Below are positions 23,605-33,726 of a stretch of 64,000 nucleotides of DNA, piece after piece. This DNA is from Zygnema cylindricum. Lineage: Eukaryota > Streptophyta > Zygnematophyceae > Zygnematales > Zygnemataceae. The notes under the pieces are model-generated. The model was not told the origin of the DNA. It saw nothing but the letters and a program-made list of their open reading frames with translations, and did not search any database. A program made the translations under genes and the position numbers. The stretch spans positions 1 through 64,000 of the forward strand of contig JBBHKE010002347.1 in the NCBI GenBank assembly GCA_037447655.1, given 5' to 3'. Numbering within the stretch: position 1 is the stretch's first letter; the number at the start of each line of letters is the position of its first letter.

Positions 23605-24636
23605 TATAGAAATTAATGGTTATTTGTTAAGAATTTTCTAGGTCTAAAATGAAAGGCAGAAAAGAAGCCTAGGTAGTCTGCTTCCACCTCATCTCTTCAG
23701 CTCCCACACTTGTTGCAATCACTGAAAGTTGAAGACGAAGCTAGAGCCATGGCTGCTTATGCTGCTTATAGAGATAGAGAGACAATGATAGATTTTGGTA
23801 GATTCGCCAAAATATACCTGACGAACCCAGGATTTGATCCTAGTACCTGCCGTCAGTGAATTCTAAGTAGCTGGTAGCTTTATCCTATAGTCTAGGATCG
23901 GTGCTAAGACATAGAGGGTTTGACATATAATTAAACTTTTACGCGTGAACAATTTCATTTGACTGTAACTATAGACGACGCGCATGGATACAGTTATGTA
24001 AAAGTACGGAGTACAGTACGAATACGCAATGGATATCGCGCATTTTGGTTCGACAGTGAAACAAATATTGCGCAACAATTTTTGACGGCTACGATTAAAA
24101 ACCGGTTTGATCGGACGACCGAAAAGTACGTCGAGATCGCGCAATAGGATTTTTGCGGTATACGGTCACCGCCACATTGATCGACACATGGCACGACAAC
24201 ATTGGATTACGGCATCTCCGGAGATTTTAGGAACGAATCCAGATATGACATGTGTCCGTTAGTTGGCCATGTCGTACAATGGCCGTACAGAAAGTACACC
24301 GACACTTGTACCCTTCTCTACGATACAATATTTTGATTTGTGTCGTACTTTTGTAGATAGTGTTTTAGAGAGAGATAGGACTTAGAAAAATTTGGAAGAT
24401 ACGACCCTCTCTCCAAGAGAGCCTCTGTACAAAAGGTCAACTTTGACCCTCCATAACTTACTACTCGGAGAGCAAATTCAGAGATTCTTTTTGCTATCGA
24501 CTCAAGGGAGTCTGATTAGAGTTTTTGTTTGCTAGGGTGGCAGTTGTTCTTGCTGAAACACATAGGGGTCAAGGTTATCCTAGAGGCTTCTTGCAAGCTG
24601 TCCATTCTTAGGACCTATGGAGGTCTCAGATTTGCA
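23605..24636 (+). repeat. 3' LTR of C1
   Basis: It starts TATAGAAATTAATGG (the terminal TG has decayed to TA) and ends AGATTTGCA. The antisense tRNA-like block (GGATTTGATCC near 23831), the GTAC cluster near 24270-24350 and the GTCAACTTTGACCC block near 24440 are all in family order. Confidence 0.85.
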
Positions 24637-24869
24637 CCATTCATTTCCCTAGCTGGCCAAGGAAGGGGATTGGGGTCTCGGTAGTAGGCCGATATCCTAA
24701 TTTCCCCCCCTCTTTATCAACAGTGACTAAAACATAACAAAAAATAAATTACCCGCTCAATTCACTGTTCCCACAAAACCAGGTGCTAAAGGATAGAGGG
24801 TGTGGCTCCCAAGAGGAAGGGAGACAGGTTGAATGTTAACATTGACCACACTGATTTTAGACCAAGATG

Positions 24870-26700
24870 TCGTGCAGCAAGGAGGACTGTTTGCAAGTTG
24901 ATGAACACGAAGGAGGATCGGCAATGTAAGTTAAGTGGAAAGTGGGTTTGTCTTCCAATCCTCGAATATGGCAAGGGGCCACATTGATCCGATTCTCTTT
25001 AATTCTTCGATTATCCTTTCCCTCCAATGTAAGAACCCCTTTGTTAGAAACTTCGACCACTTTCAAAATTACTCGCCCGACAAAAATATCTAGCGTGTCT
25101 TTCTTCTGTTGCATCCGATATACAAAGTCCCCCAAAATAAATCGTCGCTGCCATGACACATAATTCCCGCTCCGGCGCTGAGAATACCACAATTGATCTC
25201 GATGTTGAGCCGCCGCAAATTCCCCATGGCGAGAGGCATCTCTCGGTGGAATATCTTGGCTTTGTCCCCGATCAGTTTTGTGACTGTTCCCTTGTCATCC
25301 ATCTCTGGGAGGACCATTGCTTGGGCCGATGCAACCCCGGGCAGGATGGGATGCCGTCCAAATAAAATGAATTAAAGACTATAGGAGTGGAGAGAAGTCT
25401 GCTTGTTGAATCTGTAACCCATAGCAATCCAAGACACCCTTCTGTCCTACTCCCCTAATTCTTCTTCAACTGCATATTTTTGTAGTGACCACTTCCCTAT
25501 CTGTACGCACCTTTCGGCCAAACCGTCGGCTTGCGTGTCGTCACGGCTGGTCAGCCGATGGTCAAGAAGGCATTTTTCTAAGAGGTTGGAAAATTCTTCA
25601 GCAAATTCGGAGCCTTCGTCGGTTAGAACTTCTGCAGGCGTCCCCAATTGGGCTAAAACCCTTTGCAACAAGGCATTTGCAATTGCCTTGGACTCCTTCC
25701 GGGTCAAAACCACCAACTCGATCCACTTGGAAAATGTTCGATTATGAACCAACACGAAGCGGTTCCCCCGCCTATTGGTCGGAAGAGGTCCCAAAATATG
25801 GAACCACCTCTTGGGCCAATGCAGCCCCGAGCAGGATGGGATGCTGTCCAAATATAATGAAGTAAAGACTATAGGAGTGGAGAGAAGCCTGCCTGTTGAA
25901 TCTGTAACCCATAGCAATCCAAGGCACCTTTTTGTCCCACTCCCCTAATTCTTCTTCAACTGCATATTTTTGTAGTGACCACTTCACTGTCTGTAAGCAC
26001 CTTTCGGCCAAACCGTCGGCTTACGGGTGGTCACAGCTTGTCAGCCGATGGTAAAGAAGGCATTTTTCCAGGAGGTTGGAAAATTCTCCAGCAAATTCGG
26101 AGCCTTGGTCGGTTAGAACTTCTGCAGGCGCCCCGAATTGGGTAAAACCCTTTGCAAAAAGGCATTTGCAATTGCCTTGGACTCCCTCCAGGGCAAAACC
26201 ACCAACTCGATCCACTTGGAAAAATGTTCGATTATAACCAGCACGAAGCGGTTCCCCAGCCTGCTGGTAGGAAGAGGTCCCAAAATAAAGAAAGACCACC
26301 GATAAAACATCCCTCGGATAGGAAGCGAATGAAGCTCTGTCCCGCCCTTTTTGTCAAAAGCTGCCTGACTCGATCTCATGAGGAGCAAGTCTGCACAATT
26401 CGGTTGACTTGGTTTGCAACGCGTGCCACCAATAAGAGCCCGAAACCAAAGAAGTGGTTTGCTTTTGCCCGAAGTGTCCACATTGCTGGTAGAGATTGGA
26501 AATCAGAGTTTCGCGGTCTGAGGGGGGGGGGAACCACTTTCTTTGTGCTGTTTGACCATTTCCGGAAGAGAACGCCTTTGTCCCAATCATACGCAGCCAT
26601 TCGGGTCTGTACCCGGGATGATTGAGTTCCAGTCAAGTGGGGAAGCGGCGACCCCTGATGGATAGATTGGAGAGACTCGGGGTCGTTCCAGATATACTTA
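24870..26700 (-). pseudogene. Gypsy D integrase with internal tandem duplication
   Basis: From the 26.6-kb end one reads the pre-integrase (IWNDPESLQSIHQGSPLPHL), an HHCC remnant (AMWTLRAKANHF, then VQTCSS), and the core with ILGPLPT, VLTDQGSEFAGEF and, after a duplication, VLTDEGSEFAEEF and ADGLAERCVQ carrying the Glu. The tail near 24860-25190 has MQQKKDTLDIFVGR and then GVLTLEGKDNRRIKENRINV, a strand-rich module typical of gypsy integrase ends. Many frameshifts are present. Confidence 0.8.
25320..26290 (-). repeat. 490-bp tandem duplication within integrase
   Basis: Two direct copies with a period of 490 bp (for example ATAGGAGTGGAGAGAAG at 25381 and 25871) each cover the integrase core. 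They are about 93% identical by eye, so the duplication predates much of the decay. The second copy lies nearer the 5' side of the element. Confidence 0.8.
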
Positions 26701-26724
26701 CGTTCGGCCCCTATGGGCGCCAAT

Positions 26725-27253
26725 CCGAAGGGCCGAGATGTTCTGCGTTGGGGGAAGGGCGTCAATGGCTGCCACCTTGACCATGTGGGGACCCACAGTC
26801 CCAGGAGTCACTTCATGTCCAAGGTAAATGATTTTATGTACCCCAAATAAACCTTTGCCAAGGTGACATTTCAAGCCCGCTGCTTGGAGTGTCCGGAGAA
26901 TGATCTGGACATGCTCCATGTGTTCCTCAAAAGTCTTTGAAAATATGATCACATCATCAATATAGCACCGGGCACAATCGATTCCTCGGAGCGTTTCGTC
27001 CATTGCCCGTTGGAATTTGGCCGTTGCGTTCTTGAGCCCGAATTGCATGTAAATCCATTCATAAAGTCTGGAACCTGCCCAAAATGCGATTCTCTCCCTG
27101 TGTTTTGGTTCCATGGCAATATGGTGGAAACCGTTGTTCATGTCCAGAGTGGAGTAGATAGTGGCGCCAGTAAGAGACTCGAATATCTCCTCAGGGGTCG
27201 GCATCGGATACTGGTCAGAGATGGTGTTCGTCTTCAGCATGCGATAATCTCCA
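26725..27253 (-). pseudogene. Gypsy D reverse transcriptase, C-terminal two thirds
   Basis: The open frame runs from DYRMLKTNTISDQYPMPT through IYSTLDMNNGFHHIAMEP, the catalytic YIDDVIIFSKT near 26940-26970 and GHEVTPGTVGPHMVKV to ISALR. This is a well kept Ty3/gypsy palm and thumb. The upstream fingers are cut off at 27253 by the LTR of copia F. An apparent ATG start at 27324 lies in that LTR and is not the element's own start. Confidence 0.85.
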
Positions 27254-28313
27254 TGTTGTTCCACGACCACTAGAGCAGGTGAAGCATCAACAGTAGTAGT
27301 GGAAGTAGACATAATCTCACTCACAGAAGCTTATTAAGAATCCTATCAAACAACTGTTTTCTAACAACCTGCTTCAATCTTTAACACATTATAGAATATC
27401 ACAAAGACTGACAACTCCCAAAGTTTCAGCTCAATTGATCCAACATACACCAAGATATGCAACTCAGAAGTTTCTCAAAAACAGTTTGCAGATTATACAG
27501 TCTGGAAGTCTAGATACATAAAATGTTCTACGTCCTAAGTCTTATACTCTTGACTCAGTTGTCCTACTACATAGTGTTGTACTGCGGATAGAAGTGTTCC
27601 TAAAAGATACGTACAAGAGAACTAAACTGCCAATAAGGTCAAGTGCTCTTAATCACGCTAAAGCTAATCTATCACTGTACAATCAATATTACTGAGAATC
27701 CTATACAGGTGATTTGTTCAAATAATTGTTGCCTGGCTTATTGACACTTGTTTGGGTACGTCCATCCGACAATGCATAACATCTGTTAGCGAGTCACTTA
27801 ATTATTTTCGTCTGTTGACTTGATATATATTAACCGTAGCAGCGCAGTCCAATTCCTGATCACATTCAATTATCTGCAGCTTCGTAGCAGCTGCGCTGTC
27901 CCATACCAAAAACCGCCGCAGCTGCATTTGTCTTGTTCCGTGACAACTGCGTTGTCTTATACCAAAATATCTGCAGTTGCGTTTGTCCTGTTGCGTCGTA
28001 GGCTGCGTTCGTCCGTATAGACCATATCAAAAATAACCGCAGTTGCGCTTGTTCCATCTGTGTCGCAGCTGCATTGTTCCAATGTTGGGGTCGGTATCAT
28101 TCAAAAACATGCAATGTGCTTCTAGTGATGACGCGTGTCCCTATGGATCTATTTTTCCGCCGTCCTAGAAATTTGTTGAGACTTAAAGCTTTCCAAAAAC
28201 AACGCTCCCCTAAAGCTTTAGACTCAGTATGCCAGTGCAGCTATGATGTCGATCTAGCGCAGCATCCCAGCATAGCAACGTAGCAATTTAGCAAGTCACC
28301 TAGTCCCACAACA
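27254..28313 (-). repeat. 3' LTR of copia F
   Basis: On the minus strand it begins TGTTGTGGGACTAG and ends GTGGAACAACA, giving terminal inverted repeats TGTTGT/ACAACA. A purine tract (ACGGGGA) abuts it at 28314-28320. Its left edge coincides with the sudden end of gypsy D homology. The segment 27890-28080 has three or four degenerate units of about 60 bp around CATACCAAAA and GCAGTTGCG. Related repeats continue to 28380. Confidence 0.65.
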
Positions 28314-28364
28314 TCCCCGTTATTGGACTAGCGCAGCATGGCAGTATAGTAGTGAGCAACTCAG

Positions 28365-29162
28365 CTATTCACTTAATCCCACTGCATCCCTACAATACTT
28401 CAGCTTGGGAGCAGGAAGAGCTTTAGTGAACACATCTGCAATAATTTTAGCATCTAGCAAATAACATAATTTAATCACTCTAGAGAACACTTTTTCTCTT
28501 ACAAAGTGTAATCTTACATCCATGTGCTTACTTTTGAAGTGGCGACTCGTGTTAGAAACAATGGCAATGGCAGCTTGGTTATCACACCAGATCACCTGTG
28601 GACCAACCTGCATGTATCCCAATTCTTGCTACATGGATTTCACCCATAAGAGTTCTTTGTGGGCCGAGCTCGGTGCCATATATTCTTACTCCATTGTCAA
28701 TTGTGCCGTGGCCTTTAGAAGTTTGTTGCTCTAACAACAAGTCCCGTTTCCAATTTGCAAAACAAATCCCGTGGTGGATTTTTGGCTTGGCATGTCGCCA
28801 TAAGTTGCATGACTCCATGTTTGCAGCTTCACTTCTCCTCCGCATAGTGTGAGTTTGAGGTCTTTGGTTCTTTCCAAGTATCTTAAATCTCTTCTTGTTG
28901 CATCACGGTCTGATTTCCTTGGATTCTCTAGACTTCTGCTCAGTACCCCAAGTGCTGTGGCAATATCCGTACGGGTACAATTAATGAAATATATTAAACT
29001 TTCCACTATCTGTCTATAAGGTTTCAGTGTCATAGGATCATCCTCCGCTGACTCAAAAATTTCACTGACAATAACGCATGGTTTTGTTTCTTCCCCCTCT
29101 AACTTATGCCGAAACTCCATTGGTGTTAGACATCCTTTTGCCCCCGTGCATTCTATATTCAT
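28365..29162 (-). pseudogene. Copia F RNase H
   Basis: On the minus strand the region reads YRQIVESLIYFINCTRTDIA, then WSHATYGDMPSQKSTTGF where the first catalytic Asp (WSDA) is His. STMEAEYMA is decayed, and WCDNQAAIAIVSNTSRHFKSKHMD keeps the later Asp. It ends with IADVFTKALPAPKLKYCR. It is clearly copia but belongs to a different, more distant lineage than C, G, J and K. Confidence 0.75.
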
Positions 29163-29169
29163 CTAACAT

Positions 29170-30180
29170 GTTTTTAACAACCTCGTTTTGAGTAAATTTT
29201 ATTAATCTGTTTTTCCTGTCCCTCTCTACCTAGATAGCCAAAATATATTTTCCTCACCGAGGTCTTTCATCTCAAACCGTGAGTTTAAAGCAATTTTAAT
29301 TTTGTTAATTTCAGCCATTCATTTGCTAAATAATAGTAAATCATCTACATACACCGCTATGTACACTATTCCTACCTCACATTTTAAAACATAGACGGAG
29401 TGATCAAAACTTATCCTTTTAAATCCTAGGCTAGTTAAGAATTCATCAAGTTTTAGATTCCATTGCTTAGGGGCATGTTTTAGGTCATACAAAGATTTTA
29501 GGAGTTTGCATACTAAGTGCTCTTTTCCTGGTTCTGCATACATTTCAGGCTGCTGCATGTAAATGGTCTCCTCTAGGTCTCCATGCAAAAAGGTCATCTT
29601 TACATCTATCTAATGTATTTCCATATCTTCTATAACAGCTAGAGATACCAAAATCCTAACAGTCGAAATTCTTACAACAAGAGAAATTTTTTCTTCAAAA
29701 TCAATTCCTTCCTTTTTATTATACCCCTTTGCCACAAGTCTAGCCTTATATCGTTCAATCGTGTTATCTAAATTTCAATTCACCTTGAATACCCATTTGC
29801 TGCCAATCGCTTTCGATTCAGAGGAAGGTCCACAAGCTCCCATTTCTGAGCCTCCATGATCTACTTCATTTCATCATTTGCTGCCTCGATCTAATGATTC
29901 TGCTGCGGTGATGAGAAGGCTTCCCGGATGGTCAGAGGCTCCTTGAGGCTGCCGAGTAGGCGAAGTGAGAACATGCTTGCAGGCGGCTATTGGATCTTCT
30001 TCCCTCGGAAATTTTGAGGCTGAAATTGTCGGATCCCGTGAGTTGTGCTTGTTGCGCTGGTTGCGATCTGTAGGCTGTGACTGCTGTTGGTTCGCTTCAA
30101 AATGAACTTGTTTGGGAACCCAATTATGTTCCGACTCATTTGTTACCACTGTTGAATTTTGCATCTGTGGGACAATATTA
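29170..30180 (-). pseudogene. Copia F reverse transcriptase
   Basis: The RT reads from a WELVDLPLNRK-like start (about 29840), through a broken GIDFEE segment, MTFLHGDLEETIYMQQPEM, LYDLKHAPKQWNLKLDEF and the catalytic YVDDLLLFSK near 29319-29350. The part from 30185 down to 29874 is a hydrophilic Gln/Asn-rich linker (QQQSQPTDRNQRNKHN) of the kind that joins copia integrase to RT. The element stops abruptly at about 30180 against + strand element G; its integrase, gag and 5' LTR are missing. Confidence 0.75.
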
Positions 30181-30184
30181 TGCA

Positions 30185-32140
30185 TCTGGCGGATTGCCCT
30201 CCAGACAGAAAACCTATTGGGTGTAAATGGGTATTTAAACTAAAACAGAACCCAGATAATACCATTGAGAGATATAAGGCTCGATTGGTAGCGAAGGGGT
30301 TCACCCAAAAGGAGGGGATTGACTATGAGGAGACCTTTGCTCCAGTTGTTCGGTTCCTATAAGTAAGGATTATCCTCAGTCTAGCAGCAGCGGAAGACAT
30401 GGAAATACACTAGATGGACATTAAGATTGCTTTTCTTAATGGTGAGTTAGAGGAAGAAATTTTCATGAGGCAACCTGAGGGGTTCGTGGAGGAAGGAGAA
30501 GAGAGCAAAGTTGTAAAAATTGATGGTTCCTTTTTAAGTATTTTCTAGGTCTAAAATAAAATATAGAAAGAAGCCGAGGCAGTCAATCTCTAACTTCTCT
30601 CTCCAACTCCCACACTTGTCGCAGTCACTGAGAAGTTGGAGTGGTTGCTAGAGCCATGGCTACCTAGGCTATCCAAAGATTTACACGAAATAGATTAGTT
30701 TATTTATCGGTTTATTTACTAAAAGAATAGTTGTCAAAACCAGGATTTGATCCTGGTACCAAAGGAATAGAAGATAGCCGCTAGGCGGTAGTCCTAACCG
30801 TTATGTCTAAGACTAATGATACATGGTATTGGGTTTGATAATTATTTAAGTATAATTACGTAAGATAATTCATTTAACTACAACTACTAACGTGATACAT
30901 ATATCTAGTTATGTAAAGTACGGATTAAGGTACGAACAAGGAATAAGTACAGCGCATTTGTTTATATAGCGACACAAATACCGTGCAGGTATTTATTACG
31001 GCTACAATTAAATATGCATTTAATCGGACGGCCGGAATGAATGCTGAGATCGCGGAAGAGGATTTTGTCGATTTGTGGTCATCGCCACATCGGATGACAA
31101 GTGGTAGAAAGACATTGGATCGCGACATCTCCGGGGATTAAAGGAGCGAATCCGGAAATACCAGGTGTCAACATTTAGGCCATGTTGTACAGTATTCGTA
31201 CAGAAAGTACACCGGCAATTGTACTTTTGTGTACGGAAGAGTAATATGATTGGTCCGTACATCATTAGATAGAGTTTGTGAGAGAGATAGGACTTAGAAA
31301 AAATAAGTAGATGTTACCCTCTCTCCTAGAGAGCTTGTGTACAAAAGGTCAACTTTGACCCTCCATAACTTACTGCTCAAGGGAGCAAATTCAGAGATTC
31401 TTTTTGTTATCAACTCAGGGGAGTCTTGTCTTCACAGAGGTTAAGGTGGTCAAAGTTTTTGATTGCCACGGTGGTAGTTATTCTTGCTGAAACACAAAGG
31501 GGTCAGGGTTATCGTATAGGCTTCTTAGAAGCTGTCCACTCTGAGAACTTATGGAGGTCTCAAATTTTCAAAAGTCTGCAGGCTCATAAAATCCTCATAT
31601 GGACTTAAGGAAGCTCCCCGACAGTGGAATAAGAAACTAGATGAGTTTCTTACTGGTCTAGGATATATCAGGATTAGTTATGACCATTCTATCTATATGT
31701 TTGAAGATGAGGATGGTGTGATCTTTATTGCAATTTATGTGGATGATCTACTGTTGTTAAGTTAGCTTTTGGAAAAGATCAATAAGTTGAAGAAAGATCT
31801 TAGAAGCATATTTGACATGAAAGATTTAAGAGAGGCAAGATATATTTTGGGAATTCATATGGAAAGAGATAGGGGGAAGAGGATCATAAGACTCACACAG
31901 AAAGAAGCAATAAGAAATATGCTTAATAAATTTCAAATGAAGAAAGCTAACAGTTGTACCACTCACATGGACTTGAAGAAAGTAAGTGATGGGAGTGTAG
32001 AAGGAGGAGCGTTAATCTTAGATGATCAGATGAGTCTAGAGGAGAGAGAGTTTATGAAGTCTATTCCTTACATACAAGTCGTAGGAAGTTTAATCTACTT
32101 TATAAAGTGTACAAGGCCAGACATAGCGGTTGCAGTATGA
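30185..32140 (+). pseudogene. Copia G reverse transcriptase, interrupted
   Basis: The fingers and first palm segment ([49 protein letters not shown]) lie at 30185-30511. After the solo LTR the frame resumes at 31571 with the codons for [25 protein letters not shown], and YVDDLLLL near 31737. Removing the LTR and one AAAGT copy restores the reading frame exactly across the junction. Independent stops (for example TAA at 30361 and TAG near 31763) show decay. Confidence 0.85.
30512..31570 (+). mobile_element. Solo LTR of the C copia family
   Basis: This 1059-bp LTR starts TGTAAAAATTGATGG and ends CAAATTTTCA. It is flanked by a perfect 5-bp duplication AAAGT (30507-30511 and 31571-31575). No PBS, coding region or second LTR lies next to it, the signature of LTR-LTR recombination that removed an element body. 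It has the family GTAC cluster near 31190-31262 and the antisense B-box-like site at 30743-30753. Confidence 0.92.
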
Positions 32141-32722
32141 GTCTTAACGATCGTAGAAAGAGAGATTGGGAGGCAGCCAAGAGAGTCATGAGATATCTGG
32201 TTAGAACTAGAGAGTTATGGTTGCATTTGGGAGGGGAGCACACTGATATCACCACTTGGAGTGATGCCAGTTATGGGGATGCACCTACGAAAGATGCACT
32301 TCTGGATATGTTTTGTATGTGGGGGAAGGTGCTTGTTGTTGGAGCTGTAAGCAACAAAAGGTGGTTGCTCAGTCTACTATGGAGGCTGAGTATATGGTGT
32401 CTTGTTCTGCTGTAAAAAAAATCATGTGGGTGAAATCATTGTTGCAAGAACTGGATATATGAAAGAGGGAGTGCATGAAGTTTTTTGTGATAATCAAGCT
32501 GTAATTGCAATTGCAGCCAATCCAAAACACCATTTCAAAGCAAAACATATGGATATAAAATTAAGCTTCGTGAGAGAAAAAGTTGAAAATAAAATTTTAA
32601 ATCTTGTGTATAGACTTGATGAAGAAATGGTGGTTGACATGATGACCAAACCTGTTCCCTCTCCTAAATTAAAATATTGTCGAGAAAAATGCAGGTTGAA
32701 AGAAAAATTTAAATTAGATTAG
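32107..32722 (+). pseudogene. Copia G RNase H
   Basis: The frame shows TTWSDASYGDAPT with the first Asp near 32255, a frameshift near 32300, STMEAEYMVSCSAVKK in another frame, and then FCDNQAVIAIAANPKHHFKAKHMDI, ending KYCREKCRLKEK. The domain is nearly complete but needs three frames to read. A purine tract AGAAAATAAGGGG (32721-32733) follows. Confidence 0.8.
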
Positions 32723-32733
32723 AAAATAAGGGG

Positions 32734-33726
32734 TGTTGAAATAAATAGTTTTTTGTTATTTTTTAGGTCTTAATATATTAGCTCAAAAAGGAACATGCAG
32801 GCAGTCTGTCTTCATTTCTTCTCTCTTACCCCCATACTTGTTGTAGTCATTGAAGGAGAGAGAGAGTGACGGAGCCATGGTTGCCTCAGCTCCATAGACA
32901 TTAAAAGGACATTAAGTCACTCTCTACAAAAGGTTGAGTCCAGCAAGACTCGAAACCTCAACCGCTAGAGCGTGGCATAGCCGTCCGCTTTAACCAGACT
33001 ATCATAGATGTTCGCTAGAGTATATAGGGTGTGACTCATATTTAAAGTATGTTACGTATGGTAATCCGATTAACGCAAATGTAAATGTAACATCATAAAA
33101 CAGGTTAAATTCATTGCGGACTGGATCGCGCACGAAACAAATAAATCTGACATTTGTTTCGACAAACAACATTTAAATGACGGTTCTTATCCAACGGCAT
33201 ACATCTTTGCCGAGATTCCGGAATGGTCACTTTAGCGTTTTGTGACGTGGCATGACCTGGAGCCACGTGGAGAGATGGCATTCGGTCATGGGAATTCCGA
33301 AGAACGTACGGATGAGTGAAAAACGGACATGCGTCCATTTAATAGCATTGTCGTACATATGCCGTACAAAAGGTAAGCCGGCAGTAGTACTTTTTGGTAC
33401 GGTACAATAATCTGATTGGTCCATTCTTCACTAGATAGAAGTAATTAGAGGGAATCAAGCCTTAGAAAATTTTGGTAGGTAGTCACCTCTCCCTTTGAGA
33501 GTTTGTACAAATTCGCTGTTTTAGTGCCTCATAACTTTTCGGCTGGTTGGCCTTTTTCAGTGATTTTTTTTGCTACAGACTCAGGTGAGTTCAAGCTACA
33601 CAAGGGTGCATTCAAATTGTCAGTTTGCCTTTTTGGACAGCAGTGGTTATGGCTTGAATTGGGTTAGTTAAATACTATCTAGAGGCTTCTTGTATTCTGT
33701 GGTCGAATGGAGGACACATAATTTCA
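32734..33726 (+). repeat. 3' LTR of copia G
   Basis: It starts TGTTGAAATAAATAG and ends CATAATTTCA (993 bp). It contains an antisense tRNA-like block near 32940-33005 and a GTAC cluster near 33350-33405. The sequence after it (GAACG) is abrupt minus-strand gag-like sequence, so G probably inserted there. The left target copy is lost with the truncated 5' end. Confidence 0.75.

Larger units (their letters stand above)
11876..24636 (+). mobile_element. Ty1/copia retrotransposon C1, split by C2
   Basis: This + strand copia element spans LTR, PBS, gag, protease, integrase, RT, RNase H, LTR. Integrase before RT is the Ty1/copia order. A second copia (C2) sits inside it at 14038-20483. Without C2 and one target copy, C1 is about 6.3 kb. 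The LTRs (about 1.03 kb each) are only about 80-85% identical by eye and all domains are broken, so C1 is old. No matching 5-bp target duplication was found (left flank ATTAT, right flank CCATT). Confidence 0.85.
24637..27253 (-). mobile_element. Ty3/gypsy D fragment
   Basis: This is a minus-strand gypsy remnant of the same family as E: RT (27253-26725), pre-integrase, integrase, 3' untranslated end with a G-rich purine tract (near 24700). RNase H is missing: RT ends at an ISALR motif and joins directly to pre-integrase sequence near 26725. Its right end at 27253 is where copia F's LTR begins. Its 3' terminal sequence near 24645-24705 matches E at 47920-47965. Confidence 0.8.
30185..33726 (+). 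mobile_element. Ty1/copia G, 5'-truncated, carrying a solo LTR
   Basis: G begins in the RT ([17 protein letters not shown]) and runs to an intact 3' LTR. Gag, protease, integrase and the 5' LTR are missing. RT is interrupted at 30512-31570 by a solo LTR of the C family. Its own LTR (TGTTGAAATAAATAG) is a different family from C and J, though landmarks are shared. Confidence 0.85.

Noticed and set aside
27254-27324. ATG at 27324 as the start of the gypsy D RT frame
   Set aside because: This stretch is the end of copia F's LTR; the true RT homology begins at 27253.
32940-33005. A functional tRNA gene
   Set aside because: Arms are imperfect, no acceptor stem could be closed, and the block recurs only inside LTRs; kept only as tRNA-like.
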